The notes: generated by a model from the letters alone, not told the origin. A stretch of 64,000 nt of DNA from Rhodobiaceae bacterium (GCA_021404525.1 JAAWWE010000001.1:744001-808000), one strand, 5' to 3'. Positions 9,587 to 20,418 are shown, numbered from the stretch's first letter. Made by a program: numbers and translations.

Positions 9587-9828
9587 ATTCAGACCTTTAA
9601 CGGAGCTCTTATCGCTGCGGACAGCCGCCCCTATTTCTTTTGAAAAAAGGGGCTCCGGACTAAGCCCGAATCCCCTGTTTATTTGCCTGAAATTCTATCA
9701 TTTGGCATGGGCCCAGGCAACAGATTGCACGTCAGGAAGCGCCCTCTAAGCAATTGAAATAAAAGCAAAAAAAGGAAGGCGGAAACTCAAGCGTCATCGC
9801 ACGCTTCTGACGTCGGTTCATCTGTTAC

Positions 9829-10308
9829 TTAAAATGGGATTTCATCATCAATGGGGGCACCGCCACCGCCGCTGCCACCGCCAAAGTCGCCGCCGCCACC
9901 TTGGTCATAGCCGCCGCTCGATGACCCACCGAAGTCACCGCCGCCACCGCCGGAATTACGGCTATCGAGCATAGTAAGCGTGGAGTTGAAACCCTGGAGG
10001 ACAATCTCGGTCGAATAACGGTCCTGACCCTGCTGGTCTTGCCACTTGCGGGTTTGTATCTGTCCCTCAATGTAGACCTTTGCACCCTTCTTCAGGTACT
10101 GCTCAGCGATCCGGCAGAGACCCTCATTGAAGATCACCACGCGGTGCCATTCAGTCCTCTCCCGACGTTCCCCTGAGCTCTTGTCGCGCCAGCTCTCGCT
10201 CGTCGCGATCCTCAGGTTACACACCGGGTTGCCGTTCTGCATGCTGCGGATCTCTGGATCCGCACCCAGATTTCCTACAAGAATGACTTTATTGACACTT
10301 CCGGCCAT
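9829..10308 (-). CDS. ssb: single-stranded DNA-binding protein
   Basis: Essential ssDNA-binding protein, 159 residues. The OB fold covers residues 1-110 ([46 protein letters not shown]), followed by a Gly-rich linker and the protein-docking tip DDEIPF. It is transcribed away from the GNAT-uvrA pair, an arrangement that recalls the ssb/uvrA divergence of E. coli; an SOS box lies in the shared intergenic region, nearer the uvrA side. The 242 nt between its stop and gyrA hold no gene that I can support, only A-rich sequence and weak inverted repeats. Confidence 0.98.
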   Translation of the reverse strand: MAGSVNKVILVGNLGADPEIRSMQNGNPVCNLRIATSESWRDKSSGERRERTEWHRVVIFNEGLCRIAEQYLKKGAKVYIEGQIQTRKWQDQQGQDRYSTEIVLQGFNSTLTMLDSRNSGGGGGDFGGSSSGGYDQGGGGDFGGGSGGGGAPIDDEIPF

Positions 10309-10461
10309 GTTGAGACGCCCCTTCTTTTTTCCGCTTAAAGCTGGTTAATTGTCGCCGAACCTAAACCAACTGCCGGACGACTGCCACGTCAAAAAGAGCC
10401 AAAAAGCGCCTCTTTTTATGCACAACTTGGCGCTTGCCAGAATCGCCCATCAATGGCATTT

Positions 10462-10476
10462 GTTCTTATTATGTTC
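10462..10476 (+). promoter_or_regulatory. LexA (SOS) box, GTTC-N7-GTTC
   Basis: The sequence GTTCTTATTATGTTC is an exact match to the alphaproteobacterial LexA consensus, a direct repeat GTTC-N7-GTTC. It lies 40 nt before the GNAT start codon and 154 nt before ssb on the other strand. The spacer contains TATTAT, which could double as a -10 element, so bound LexA would block initiation. uvrA is a usual LexA target in this class; regulation here is inferred. Confidence 0.8.
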
Positions 10477-10515
10477 CTGTTGGCCAGATTGGGTCAAGCC
10501 AAAGGGGATCAAGCC

Positions 10516-11043
10516 ATGACAGTCCTCCTGACAGAACGCCTTCAGCTGCGTCCCTATAAGCCTGATGAGGCCCATCTGCTTCATTCCATCATTGGGGACC
10601 TGCGGATTGTCTTTTGGCGCGAGGAGCCCGGAACCTTGGAAGAAGCGCAGCATTGGTTGGAAAAAACCGCAAAGACTTACAAAGAAACCGGTATGGGCGT
10701 CTGGGGCGTGTTTGATCGAAAGACAGATGACTTCCTCGGGCAGACCATTCTGCAACCTCTGCCAGAGACGGGCGAACCAGAGATCGGTTATCACTTCCGC
10801 GTCGAAGCTCAGGGGCATGGTCTGGCGACTGAGGCAGCAAAGTGCCTCTTGCACCACGGCTTCACCGGGTTGGAGCTGCCGAGGATCGTCGCCGTGGTCT
10901 TGCCAGACAATCATCCCTCCCAGGCGGTGATGAAAAAACTGGGACTGCCCTATATTAGGGATCTCATGAAGAGCAATATGCTCCACAACTATTTTGCTCT
11001 TGAACGCCCAGACTATCTGGCTCGCCTGCAACAATCTGCGTAA
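10516..11043 (+). CDS. GNAT family N-acetyltransferase (RimJ/RimL-like)
   Basis: A 175-residue acetyl-CoA-dependent acyltransferase of the type that modifies ribosomal protein N-termini or small molecules. The start is the ATG at 10516, behind AAAGGGG; the 21 codons upstream overlap the SOS box and are not family-like. Visible: TERLQLRPYKPDEAHLL, GVFDRKTDDFLGQ, EIGYHFRVEAQGHGLATEAA (the acetyl-CoA loop) and ELPRIVAVVLPDNHPSQAVMK. It ends 30 nt before uvrA and shares its upstream LexA box, so it is probably SOS-induced. The substrate is unknown. Confidence 0.88.
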   Translation: MTVLLTERLQLRPYKPDEAHLLHSIIGDLRIVFWREEPGTLEEAQHWLEKTAKTYKETGMGVWGVFDRKTDDFLGQTILQPLPETGEPEIGYHFRVEAQGHGLATEAAKCLLHHGFTGLELPRIVAVVLPDNHPSQAVMKKLGLPYIRDLMKSNMLHNYFALERPDYLARLQQSA

Positions 11044-11073
11044 TCACAAGACGTCAGAAGAACGAGTACCTTT

Positions 11074-14000
11074 ATGCAAAAGAACATCTCCATCGCCGGT
11101 GCCCGCGAGCACAATCTGAAGAATGTGACGATTGAACTGCCGCGCGATGAACTGATCGTGATTACGGGCCTGTCCGGGTCCGGCAAATCGTCGCTAGCTT
11201 TCGACACCATTTACGCGGAGGGCCAGCGCCGCTATGTCGAGAGCCTGTCGGCCTATGCGCGTCAGTTTTTGGAGATGATGCAGAAGCCGGACGTAGATCA
11301 GATTGACGGTCTCTCGCCAGCCATCTCCATCGAACAGAAAACCACGTCTCGCAATCCACGTTCGACCGTCGGAACAGTGACAGAGATCTATGACTATATG
11401 CGCCTTCTCTGGGCGCGTGTCGGCATTCCCTACTCGCCCGCGACAGGCCTGCCAATTGAGAGCCAGACCGTCACGCAAATGGTCGACCGAGTTAAAGGAC
11501 TGCCGGACGGCACCCGGCTCTACTTGTTGGCACCCATTGTGCGCGGGCGAAAAGGTGAATATCGCAAGGAGTTTGCGGAGCTTTTAAAGAAAGGCTTTCA
11601 ACGCGTAAAAATCGACGGCGCGTTCTATGAGCTGGACGACCTTCCTAAGCTCGACAAGAAATACAAACACGATATCGACGTGGTGGTGGACCGGATTGTC
11701 GTCCGCGATGATCTGGGCAACCGGCTAGCGGACTCCTTTGAAATCGCGCTGCAACTGACCGACGGCATTGCCGTTGCCGAATTCGCCGACCTGAAAGACG
11801 GAGAAAAGGAACCGGAGCGGATCGTCTTTTCCTCTCGTTTCGCCTGTCCTGTTTCCGGCTTTACGATTGACGAAATTGAACCGCGGCTCTTTTCTTTCAA
11901 CAACCCGTTTGGCGCCTGTCCTTCCTGTGATGGCCTGGGGACCCAGTATTTTATCGATCCGGACCTCGTCATCCCGGATCAGGGCTTATCGATCCGCAAA
12001 GGGGCTGTAGCACCCTGGTCGAAGTCCACATCGCCCTACTACACCCAGACACTCGATAGCATTGCCAAGCACTATAAGTTTTCCGTCACCGTGCCCTGGA
12101 GCGAATTGCCTAAGAAGGCGCAGGATGCCGTGCTCTATGGCTCTGGCGACGATGTCATCACTTTCTCTTATGATGATGGGTTGCGGTCCTACAAAACAAA
12201 GAAACCCTTTGAGGGCGTGATCCCCAATCTCAACCGCCGCTGGCGGGAAACCGACAGTGCCTGGGCGCGCGAGGAGATTGAGAAATTCCAGGATGTCACC
12301 GATTGTGAGGCCTGTACCGGTTTCCGTTTGAAGCCAGAAGCCCTTGCCGTACGTGTCGGCGACAGTCATGTAAGCCAGGTCGCACAATTGTCGATCAAGG
12401 AAGCAGACGCCTGGTTCGCCAATATCGATAAAAAGCTCACCAAGAAGCAAAACGAGATTGCAGGACGCGTCTTGAAAGAAATTCGTGAGCGCCTTCACTT
12501 CCTGAACAATGTTGGCCTCGATTATCTAAGTCTGTCACGTAACTCCGGCACCCTTTCTGGCGGTGAGAGCCAGCGCATTCGGCTTGCCTCGCAGATCGGG
12601 TCTGGCCTCACCGGCGTGCTCTATGTACTGGACGAGCCCTCTATCGGTTTGCATCAACGGGACAATGACCGTTTGCTTGCAACCCTTCGGCGCCTGCGTG
12701 ACCTAGGAAACACGGTTATCGTAGTGGAGCATGACGAGGATGCCATCCGCACCGCAGACTATGTTGTCGATATTGGTCCAGGCGCCGGCATCCATGGCGG
12801 TGAAGTGGTCGCCAAAGGGACTCCCAAAGACATTATGGCGAGCCCTGACAGTTTGACCGGGAAGTATCTTACCGGCCTTGAACAGATCGACATTCCAGCG
12901 GAACGCCGTCCGGTGTCCTATGCGAAGAAAGTCAGCATCGTTGGCGCCAGCGGCAACAATTTGAAAGACGTCACCGCAGAAATCCCGCTCGGCACCTTCA
13001 CCTGTGTGACAGGTGTGTCAGGCGGCGGGAAATCAACCCTGCTTATCGAGACGATCTATAAAGCCATCGCGCGACGATTGAACAATGCGCGCACGCACCC
13101 AGCTCCTTTTGATCAGATTGAGGGTCTGGAACATCTCGACAAGATCATCGACATTGATCAATCACCCATTGGTCGGACCCCTCGTTCCAACCCGGCGACC
13201 TATACCGGAGCCTTCACGCATATTCGCGACTGGTTTGCGGGCCTGCCGGAAGCCAAAGCCCGGGGGTACAAGCCAGGCCGCTTTTCCTTCAATGTAAAAG
13301 GCGGGCGTTGTGAGGCATGCCAGGGTGACGGGGTCATCAAGATCGAGATGCACTTCCTGCCTGATGTCTATGTGGAATGTGATGCCTGTCATGGGCACCG
13401 CTACAACCGCGAAACCCTTGAAGTGAAGTTCAAGGACAAGTCCATTGCCGACGTCCTTGACATGACCGTTGATGAAGCACAGAGCTTCTTTAAAGCTGTG
13501 CCATCGGTTCGAGAGAAGATGGATGTCTTGCAGCGTGTCGGTCTTGGCTACATCAAGGTGGGCCAACAGGCTACGACACTCTCAGGTGGTGAAGCCCAAC
13601 GGGTGAAACTCGCAAAGGAACTCTCCAAACGCGCGACGGGCCGGACCATCTATATTCTCGATGAACCAACAACCGGCCTCCACTTCCACGATGTGAAGAA
13701 GCTGCTCGACGTGCTCCATGAGCTTGTGGACACCGGCAACACGGTTGTCGTGATTGAACACAATCTGGAAGTCATCAAGACGGCAGACTGGATCATCGAC
13801 TTAGGTCCGGAAGGCGGCGACGGCGGCGGCGAAGTCGTCGCTGAAGGCCGCCCCGAGGAAGTTGCCGAAGAGCCTCGTTCCTATACAGGGCAATATCTTC
13901 GCTCGCTTCTGAAACGCTCCGGCCGCGCGCCCGCGAGGAAACAAGCCGCCTCGAAGAAGGCGGCCATTCCCAAATCCAAAGCAACGCCTAAGGCGCCAGC

Positions 14001-14106
14001 GAAGAAAGCTGTTGTAAAGAAAACCACGCCAAAGAAGGCGGCAAAAAAGAAGACTGCTCCTAAACGCAAAACAGCAAAGCGGTCACCCCGTCAGGCTGCG
14101 GAGTGA
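11074..14106 (+). CDS. uvrA: UvrABC excinuclease subunit A with Lys/Ala-rich tail
   Basis: Damage-recognition ATPase of nucleotide excision repair. Two ABC modules are seen: Walker [14 protein letters not shown] and [11 protein letters not shown], signatures [12 protein letters not shown] and [15 protein letters not shown], and the zinc-finger cysteines ([31 protein letters not shown]). The family normally ends near residue 945; here about 64 more residues follow, almost all Lys, Ala, Pro, Thr and Arg with repeated KKAA/PKKA, resembling histone H1-like DNA-binding tails. The gene follows the GNAT gene closely and is probably in the same SOS unit. It converges on a subtilase gene with only 6 nt between stops. 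Confidence 0.98.
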   Translation: MQKNISIAGAREHNLKNVTIELPRDELIVITGLSGSGKSSLAFDTIYAEGQRRYVESLSAYARQFLEMMQKPDVDQIDGLSPAISIEQKTTSRNPRSTVGTVTEIYDYMRLLWARVGIPYSPATGLPIESQTVTQMVDRVKGLPDGTRLYLLAPIVRGRKGEYRKEFAELLKKGFQRVKIDGAFYELDDLPKLDKKYKHDIDVVVDRIVVRDDLGNRLADSFEIALQLTDGIAVAEFADLKDGEKEPERIVFSSRFACPVSGFTIDEIEPRLFSFNNPFGACPSCDGLGTQYFIDPDLVIPDQGLSIRKGAVAPWSKSTSPYYTQTLDSIAKHYKFSVTVPWSELPKKAQDAVLYGSGDDVITFSYDDGLRSYKTKKPFEGVIPNLNRRWRETDSAWAREEIEKFQDVTDCEACTGFRLKPEALAVRVGDSHVSQVAQLSIKEADAWFANIDKKLTKKQNEIAGRVLKEIRERLHFLNNVGLDYLSLSRNSGTLSGGESQRIRLASQIGSGLTGVLYVLDEPSIGLHQRDNDRLLATLRRLRDLGNTVIVVEHDEDAIRTADYVVDIGPGAGIHGGEVVAKGTPKDIMASPDSLTGKYLTGLEQIDIPAERRPVSYAKKVSIVGASGNNLKDVTAEIPLGTFTCVTGVSGGGKSTLLIETIYKAIARRLNNARTHPAPFDQIEGLEHLDKIIDIDQSPIGRTPRSNPATYTGAFTHIRDWFAGLPEAKARGYKPGRFSFNVKGGRCEACQGDGVIKIEMHFLPDVYVECDACHGHRYNRETLEVKFKDKSIADVLDMTVDEAQSFFKAVPSVREKMDVLQRVGLGYIKVGQQATTLSGGEAQRVKLAKELSKRATGRTIYILDEPTTGLHFHDVKKLLDVLHELVDTGNTVVVIEHNLEVIKTADWIIDLGPEGGDGGGEVVAEGRPEEVAEEPRSYTGQYLRSLLKRSGRAPARKQAASKKAAIPKSKATPKAPAKKAVVKKTTPKKAAKKKTAPKRKTAKRSPRQAAE

Positions 14107-14112
14107 TCGGCG

Positions 14113-15213
14113 TCAGAGAATCTGTGTTTCTGCTTTTGGTCTTATTGCAAGCGCCGCTCGTGGTGCCAGCTTCTTTTTCTGTGTGGTATCAATGTTGAGG
14201 CGACCCGTTCCATTCACCGGTTGACGATCACGAGGTTCAACCAAAGGTACGGAACCATCGCGCAGCGCTTTGCGAAAGGCTTCCACGCGCTGCCAGCCTT
14301 TTGGATAATGTGCAGCGAGTTTGTTCTCACCATGGTGACGCAGCCAGAGTGCTGCAGCTGCCGCCACATGTACGGTGCCATAGGACGTCCCCTCACCAGC
14401 AACATCATCATAGAGGCGCCCATCGTCCGCCCAACCGGGATTGGCGCGAACAATGTCCGTCGAAGGTGCCCACACATCAACAAAACGCTGCATGGTTTTT
14501 GAATAATGCCCGAGGTGCCAGATCTTCCGGTCAGGCGTGTGTCCACCCACCCCTATTGTCCGGCTGAACTTGCCGGGATAGGTCACCTTGTCAATAAATT
14601 GACCCCCCGCAGCAACAACAATCACGCCGGAAGAATACGCATCATCGACTGCTTTCCCGATGGCGCTCGACCGCATGATGGGGAAGCCCAAACTCATGCT
14701 GATCACTTTGCAATCCGTGTCGACCGCATGGGTGATTGCTTTGGCAATATTCACAAGCACCGTGCGCTGTGCAAGCAGCACTGTGTCGGTAACTCGATAG
14801 GGGACCACAGGGAGACCGGGAAGCAAACCCACCCTGCTTTTGCGATTCCCCTTTTTGTACTGTCCGTCGCCACAGAGGACACTGAGCGTGCGTGTCCCAT
14901 GACCATCCACGCCTTTGTCTGACAGGTCTGAAATCCAATCCATGGCATCATCGATAAGCGTGCCGCTCTGGTCATGGGGTGGTTCAATCGGCGTGTCGCC
15001 CGGCTCCATATAGTTCACGCCAGAAGCGATCTTGACCCAGCTTGTCCCGCTGGTCACACCGCCGAAGACCGGGTGATCGCGAACACCCGTATCGATGTGG
15101 GCCACGCGTACGCCGCGCCAGTCGATCATCCGCGGGTCATCTGTCGTGCCGGTGACACGCCGGATGGCACCAGCAATATCGGTCGAGTGAAAGTTCCAGT
15201 CCGCCCCTGCCAT
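14113..15213 (-). CDS. S8 family serine protease (subtilase)
   Basis: A 366-residue subtilisin-like protease with all three catalytic blocks: VAHIDTGVRDHPVFG (Asp), DGHGTRTLSVLCGDG (His) and GEGTSYGTVHVAAAAALW (Ser); the oxyanion Asn block appears as VVAAGGQF, with Gly where Asn is usual. No signal peptide or propeptide is evident. The ATG at 15213 is chosen because AGGAGGGG sits 7 nt upstream; a GTG at 15219 would overlap that site. It converges with uvrA and diverges from phoD, and no operon partner is seen. Role unknown. Confidence 0.88.
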   Translation of the reverse strand: MAGADWNFHSTDIAGAIRRVTGTTDDPRMIDWRGVRVAHIDTGVRDHPVFGGVTSGTSWVKIASGVNYMEPGDTPIEPPHDQSGTLIDDAMDWISDLSDKGVDGHGTRTLSVLCGDGQYKKGNRKSRVGLLPGLPVVPYRVTDTVLLAQRTVLVNIAKAITHAVDTDCKVISMSLGFPIMRSSAIGKAVDDAYSSGVIVVAAGGQFIDKVTYPGKFSRTIGVGGHTPDRKIWHLGHYSKTMQRFVDVWAPSTDIVRANPGWADDGRLYDDVAGEGTSYGTVHVAAAAALWLRHHGENKLAAHYPKGWQRVEAFRKALRDGSVPLVEPRDRQPVNGTGRLNIDTTQKKKLAPRAALAIRPKAETQIL

Positions 15214-15333
15214 ATTCACCCCTCCTTTTCACAAAAGAGCTATGTGCTCTCGTGTCTGCCTTTGGTTAGACTAATACCTGACATACAAAATGGAACCGGT
15301 ATTTCAATAAGCCGGCAAATCTCGGGGGACATC

Positions 15334-17418
15334 ATGGACAAACTTAACCGTCGCGACTTCCTGAAAGGCTTTGCAGGCTTGGCTGGATGTTTTGTGGCCA
15401 CGGCTGGCCTTGCGGTGTCGCCAGTCTTCGCAGAGGAAGTCCGGGTCAATATTGGCAGGTTCCCGCAGGGGCTGGCATCAGGTGATCCTCAACCGGACGC
15501 GGTGTTGCTCTGGACCCGAGCGGTTCCGGATATGCCGGCGGGAACCGTTGATCTCATCTGTCAGATGTCGACTGATGAGACTTTTTCATCCGTTGTCGTG
15601 GAAACACCCATTGCCGTGACCGCAGACAGTGACTTTACGGCACGCGTTTTCGTCGAAGGCCTTACACCCGACACGCGCTACTTCTACCGCTTCATCGCCA
15701 ATGGCGAGGCTGGCGCCCATACCGGGCGGACGCGGACCGCTCCGGCACCTGATGCGGAACGCCCAGCACGTTTTGCCTTCGCCTCCTGTCAGAAATATGA
15801 GTCGGGATTCTATGGTGCCTGGGCAAGACTTGTCGCTGACGACGAGGCGGCGGCAGAAGATGAACAGCTCGACTTCGTCCTTCACTTGGGCGACTTCATC
15901 TACGAGGTCATTGGAGATGTTCCCGAAGGTGTCGACCCGACACGAAAGATTCCCCCCTTCCCAGATGGCTCAACGCCCTGGGTCCCGGACGGCACCAAAC
16001 CTTATTGGACCGCTGGAGCCACTTGGGCGGTGACCGTGGATGACTATCGCCACCTTTACAAAACCTACCTGAAAGACCCCAACCTTCAGGCGGCGAGAGC
16101 GCGCTTTCCGTTTATCTGTACCTGGGATGATCACGAATTCACCAATGACAGTTGGCAAAGCCATGACACCTATTTTCGTCCGGGCATCCCCGCTCAGCAG
16201 CGAAAGGTGGCGGCCAACCAGGCCTGGTTTGAATTCATCCCGGCCCTCCTCACCAACTCCAAGTCAATTGCAGACACGGGGAATGAAGCAAGCGACTTCG
16301 CGCCCACACAGGTCGAGAACGTGGCCTATGGCGAGTTCGACGAGAATTTCCTGAACCTGAGTGAAGATAATCGCCGCGCCATCCAGTCCATGACGATCTA
16401 TCGTTCTCTCACCTGGGGCAAAATGCTGGATCTGGTTGTCACAGACTTGCGGTCTTACCGGAGCCCGCCGGTGCTGACTGAAGAAGTGCGCGACCTTTTG
16501 AGTGGCAGTGCCCGCCTTGCTCCTGTTCGTCTGATCAAGGAGCTGGACGCAGGCAAAACCGCGCATGGAGGTCAGCCGCTGGAACAGCTGACCTACGAAG
16601 AAAAGGCGATCGATAATCCGAGACGAAACAGTCCTGCTGGTACCTGCATGGGAGCGAAGCAGAAGGCCTGGTTCAAGTCTGCAATGCAAAGCTCAACCGC
16701 AAACTGGCGCATCTGGGCGAACTCCATTCCAGCTGTCTCGCTGCGGCTTGATTTGAACAATGTGCCCGGTGCTGACCTTGAGGATAGCTACCTGGGAGTG
16801 GATGCCTGGCAGGGTTTTCCAGGCGAGCTGAGTGAGCTGATGGCATTCTTGCGTGACAATAAGATCGCAAACACTATCTCCTGTTCTGGCGATTACCATA
16901 CACATGCGGCCGGGCGGCTTGCCCCCAACCTGGATGATGACAATCCGGACTTTGTCGCAGTTGATTTTGCAACGACCAGTATCAGCTCCGGCAATCTGTT
17001 CAACGGAGCAGAACGCGGCACACCAGAGGACGATCCATTTCGTCAATTCGTTGCATATGAGAGTGGCGGAAAGCTCGTTGAAAACTTCAACAACACGGTC
17101 GTCAACGGAATGCTGAGTGGCTTGAGCGCCGCCTATACTGGGAGCTCCTTCTTGTCGGGACTGATTGCATCTGACAAGGCAAGTCCCGGTCTGGACTATT
17201 TGGACGGCAACGCACACGGGTTTGGTGTCGCCACAATTACCGCAACCGGTGCGACAGTTTCGCTGACGAATGTTGGGCCGGTACTGGAAGAGCCAGGCCC
17301 TGAAGGACAGCCCGTTTTGCGCCGTGCGACCTTCCATGTCCCAAAATGGACACCTGACAGCCAGCCAAGCCTTGATGACCTAACCTTTGAAGGGACACCG
17401 CCTTTTCCCTTTTCGTGA
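15334..17418 (+). CDS. phoD: PhoD-family alkaline phosphatase, Tat-exported
   Basis: Phosphodiesterase/phosphomonoesterase releasing phosphate outside the cytoplasm. The ATG at 15334 is behind CGGGGG and gives a twin-arginine signal (NRRDFLKGFAGLAGCF) at residues 5-20. After it comes the PhoD N-terminal domain (FPQGLASGDPQPDAVLLWTR, residues 47-66) and the metallophosphatase domain with FAFASCQKYESGFYGAW, LHLGDFIYE, TWDDHEFTNDSW and CSGDYHTHAAG. At 694 residues it is longer than Bacillus PhoD. The tatABC genes at 31810-33331 would provide its export route. I see no convincing Pho box upstream. Confidence 0.92.
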   Translation: MDKLNRRDFLKGFAGLAGCFVATAGLAVSPVFAEEVRVNIGRFPQGLASGDPQPDAVLLWTRAVPDMPAGTVDLICQMSTDETFSSVVVETPIAVTADSDFTARVFVEGLTPDTRYFYRFIANGEAGAHTGRTRTAPAPDAERPARFAFASCQKYESGFYGAWARLVADDEAAAEDEQLDFVLHLGDFIYEVIGDVPEGVDPTRKIPPFPDGSTPWVPDGTKPYWTAGATWAVTVDDYRHLYKTYLKDPNLQAARARFPFICTWDDHEFTNDSWQSHDTYFRPGIPAQQRKVAANQAWFEFIPALLTNSKSIADTGNEASDFAPTQVENVAYGEFDENFLNLSEDNRRAIQSMTIYRSLTWGKMLDLVVTDLRSYRSPPVLTEEVRDLLSGSARLAPVRLIKELDAGKTAHGGQPLEQLTYEEKAIDNPRRNSPAGTCMGAKQKAWFKSAMQSSTANWRIWANSIPAVSLRLDLNNVPGADLEDSYLGVDAWQGFPGELSELMAFLRDNKIANTISCSGDYHTHAAGRLAPNLDDDNPDFVAVDFATTSISSGNLFNGAERGTPEDDPFRQFVAYESGGKLVENFNNTVVNGMLSGLSAAYTGSSFLSGLIASDKASPGLDYLDGNAHGFGVATITATGATVSLTNVGPVLEEPGPEGQPVLRRATFHVPKWTPDSQPSLDDLTFEGTPPFPFS

Positions 17419-17478
17419 CACACCCGTCATTTCCTGCCTATCATGATCACAACAAATTTGTGAGCACGGGGAGACGCT

Positions 17479-18906
17479 ATGTCAGTGAAGGAATATGCAG
17501 AGCTTGATGGGCTGGCCCTTGGCGAGATGGTCACGAAAGGCGACGTGAGCGCGACTGAACTCGCCGACGAAGCCATCAACCGGATTGAAAAGCACAACCC
17601 AACCCTCAATGCCGTGGTCACCAAACTCTATGACATCGGGAGGCAGGCTGCCGAGAACCCGGTCGATGGGCCCTTCAAAGGCGTTCCATTCCTTTTGAAG
17701 GATATCATGGGAGATCTGGCCGGTGTTGAAACACGGTCTGGGTCACGCTTCATGTCGGGTGTGCCTGCGATGCAGGATTCCACGCTGACGGCGCGCTTCA
17801 AGGCTGCGGGTGTCTCCATCCTCGGAAAAACGAACGTGCCAGAGTTCGGGCTTCTGCCAACAACAGAGTCCGCGCTCTATGGCGCCGCCCGCAATCCGTG
17901 GAACATTGAACATTCTACTGGCGGGTCATCAGGCGGATCCGGTGCAGCGGTCGCAGCGGGCATTGTTCCCCTCGCCCACGCGAATGACGGCGGCGGCTCG
18001 ATCCGCATTCCAGCAGCCTGTTGTGGACTTGTCGGTCTCAAACCGACGCGTGCCCGTAATCCGCTCGGCCCTGTCCTGGGTGATGTGATGGGTGGACTCA
18101 TCAGTGAACATGTGGTCAGCCGCTCAGTGCGCGACAGTGCCGCGATGCTCGACTGCACAGAAGGTCCAGAACCGGGTGATCCCTATTTTGCACCTCCCAA
18201 AGAACGGCCCTACCTGGAAGAAGTAAGCCGCGATCCTGGCAAGCTACGCATTGCCTTCAGTACCAAAGATCTTGAAGGCAAGAGCCTCGACCCGGAATGC
18301 GTCAAAGCAATTGAAACAACGGCCAAACTCTTGAGTGATCTTGGGCACACCATTGAGGAAGCCGCGCCCGCGATCCCCATGGAAATGCTCTCTGAAGCTT
18401 TCATGGCGGTTTGGGCTGCGGGCCTTGCTGCTGGCATTGATGCATTTGCAGGGGCGACCGGACAAACACCGAGCGACAATGAACTTGAAGGCCTGACCTG
18501 GGGGCTCTATCAGGCCGGCAAGGAAGTGACCGCGTCGCAATACCAGCACGCTTTGGGGGGCTTTCAGATGCTCGGCCGAGAAATGGCCCGCTTCCACGCT
18601 ACCTACGATCTCTGGATGACGACAACGCTGGGTGCGCCACCGATTGAACTCGGCTCAATTGACATCGGCAATCGCAATGCAGCAGAAGCCTTTGCGCCGG
18701 TTATCGACTACGTACCCTTTACCGCGATTGAAAACGCAACCGGCCAGCCCGCCATTTCATTGCCGCTTCATTGGAGCGATGCAGGTCTACCTGTTGGCGT
18801 CATGTTCGCAGCAGCCTTTGGCGAAGAAGGTCTGCTTTACCGCCTGGCAGGACAACTGGAACAGGCAAAACCATGGGCAGGCAAACATCCAACTATCTGG
18901 AACTGA
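17479..18906 (+). CDS. amidase, NylA-like (amidase signature family), copy 1
   Basis: A 475-residue amidase-signature hydrolase. The Ser-cisSer-Lys triad region is complete: GVPFLLKDI (Lys), [14 protein letters not shown] (cis-Ser) and [20 protein letters not shown] (nucleophile Ser). Overall layout, including [11 protein letters not shown] and the [11 protein letters not shown] segment, resembles 6-aminohexanoate-cyclic-dimer hydrolase (NylA) rather than GatA. No signal peptide. It is followed 36 nt later by a paralogue, and GatB/GatC are absent, so a catabolic amidase is likely; the substrate is unknown. Confidence 0.9.
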   Translation: MSVKEYAELDGLALGEMVTKGDVSATELADEAINRIEKHNPTLNAVVTKLYDIGRQAAENPVDGPFKGVPFLLKDIMGDLAGVETRSGSRFMSGVPAMQDSTLTARFKAAGVSILGKTNVPEFGLLPTTESALYGAARNPWNIEHSTGGSSGGSGAAVAAGIVPLAHANDGGGSIRIPAACCGLVGLKPTRARNPLGPVLGDVMGGLISEHVVSRSVRDSAAMLDCTEGPEPGDPYFAPPKERPYLEEVSRDPGKLRIAFSTKDLEGKSLDPECVKAIETTAKLLSDLGHTIEEAAPAIPMEMLSEAFMAVWAAGLAAGIDAFAGATGQTPSDNELEGLTWGLYQAGKEVTASQYQHALGGFQMLGREMARFHATYDLWMTTTLGAPPIELGSIDIGNRNAAEAFAPVIDYVPFTAIENATGQPAISLPLHWSDAGLPVGVMFAAAFGEEGLLYRLAGQLEQAKPWAGKHPTIWN

Positions 18907-18942
18907 TAAAACTCGAATGCAGACCATCCTGGGGAGGATCAC

Positions 18943-20373
18943 ATGAGCTTTAAAGAATATGCCGACTATGATGGGCTCGGCCTGGCAGAGTTGGTTTCAA
19001 AAGGCGATGTCACGCCATCGGAACTCACGGAAGCTGCCATTGAGCGCATTGAGGAACACAACGATACCCTGAACGCAGTTGTTCACAAGGGGTATGAAGA
19101 CGCTCGTGCAACCGCAAAACAAGACTTACCCAATGGTCCCTTCAAGGGCGTCCCTTTTCTCATCAAAGATCTGGGTCTCAAGGTCACCGGGTGGCCGCGT
19201 ACCAATGGCAGTGCCTTCACCAAAGACACGGTCGACACAATGGACAGCGAACTGACCAAGCGGTTCCGCGCATCAGGCGTGGTCTTTGTCGGCAAAACCA
19301 ACACGCCAGAATATGGCATCACAGGTACGACCGAGTCTGGACTGTTGGGGCCCTGCCGCAACCCCTGGAATCCGGACCATATATCCGGCGGCTCCTCTGG
19401 CGGGGCCGCGGCCGCCGTGGGTGCCGGGATCGTGCCCTTGGCCCATGCGAGTGATGGTCTTGGCTCGATCCGCATCCCAGCTGCCTGTTGTGGTCTTGTT
19501 GGGTTGAAGATCACCCGCGATAGGAACCCAAACGGGCCGGATGATTTTGACCGCGCCATCGGTTTCAGCGTCGACCATGTCGTGTCTCGAACCGTGCGGG
19601 ACAGCGCAGCGATGCTCGATGCAACGGGATATCCTGAGCCTGCCTCTCCATATGCGCCACCGCCCAAAGAGCGACCCTATATGGAGGAAATTCAGCAGAG
19701 CCCAGGCAAGCTCAAGATCGCTTTTTCCAGCGAGACACCGAGCAAAAAGCCTATCGATCCGGAAGTTCAAAAAGGCTTTGAAGACACAGTGGAAATGTTG
19801 AAAAGCCTGGGCCACGAGATGATTGACCGGAGCCTTGATGTAGATTTCAAGGCCTACTACCGCGCGCAAGGTGCCGTCAGTGCGGGCAATTTTGCCGCTG
19901 GCATGCGCCGCCGGATTGAACAAATTGGCCGTGAGCCGCGCGAAGATGAACTTGAGCCCCTTACCTGGGCAGCCTTCAAGGGTGGGTCCAAAGTGACCGC
20001 CGAGCAGGCGATGCATGGGTGGCAAACCCTGCGATTGCTCAACCGCCAGGTTTTGCAGCATTTTGAGGAGTTTGATGTTTTTCTTCAGCCTGTTCTGGGA
20101 ACGCCGCCCCCTGAAATCGGTGTGATTGACCCCGTGCGTCTGGAGCCACGGGAAGTAAATAAGCGCCAGGGCAAAGCGTTTCCCTATACGCCGCCATTTA
20201 ACTTTACCGGGCAACCATCTTTGTCTCTCCCACTCTGTTGGAGCGAAAAAGGACTACCCTTCGGCATGATGTTCACCGGGCGGTATGGAGACGAAGCCAC
20301 CCTCTTCCGGTTGGCAGCGCAGCTGGAGAAAGAAAAGCCCTGGATCCAGAAGCGCCCGCCCGTCTGGTCGTAA
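18943..20373 (+). CDS. amidase, NylA-like (amidase signature family), copy 2
   Basis: A 476-residue paralogue of the preceding gene, starting behind GGAGG. The triad region is kept: [42 protein letters not shown]. It shares the N-terminal SFKEYADYDGLGLAEL pattern and the PPPKERPYMEE block with copy 1, but the middle and C-terminal substrate region has diverged, so the two enzymes probably differ in specificity. The pair likely forms a two-gene operon. The next gene, trmFO, starts 45 nt downstream and could be read through. Confidence 0.9.
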   Translation: MSFKEYADYDGLGLAELVSKGDVTPSELTEAAIERIEEHNDTLNAVVHKGYEDARATAKQDLPNGPFKGVPFLIKDLGLKVTGWPRTNGSAFTKDTVDTMDSELTKRFRASGVVFVGKTNTPEYGITGTTESGLLGPCRNPWNPDHISGGSSGGAAAAVGAGIVPLAHASDGLGSIRIPAACCGLVGLKITRDRNPNGPDDFDRAIGFSVDHVVSRTVRDSAAMLDATGYPEPASPYAPPPKERPYMEEIQQSPGKLKIAFSSETPSKKPIDPEVQKGFEDTVEMLKSLGHEMIDRSLDVDFKAYYRAQGAVSAGNFAAGMRRRIEQIGREPREDELEPLTWAAFKGGSKVTAEQAMHGWQTLRLLNRQVLQHFEEFDVFLQPVLGTPPPEIGVIDPVRLEPREVNKRQGKAFPYTPPFNFTGQPSLSLPLCWSEKGLPFGMMFTGRYGDEATLFRLAAQLEKEKPWIQKRPPVWS

Positions 20374-20418
20374 CTCTGAGAGTTGCCGCGGGAGGCGAAG
20401 CCTGATACCTCACCTGTC

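Noticed and set aside
9587-9828. Possible small RNA between gyrA and ssb
   Set aside because: Only A-rich sequence and an imperfect AGGGG/CCCCT pairing; no promoter-terminator pair.
15214-15333. Possible Pho box upstream of phoD
   Set aside because: Only one weak CTGACAT half-like element; no second repeat at 11-nt spacing.
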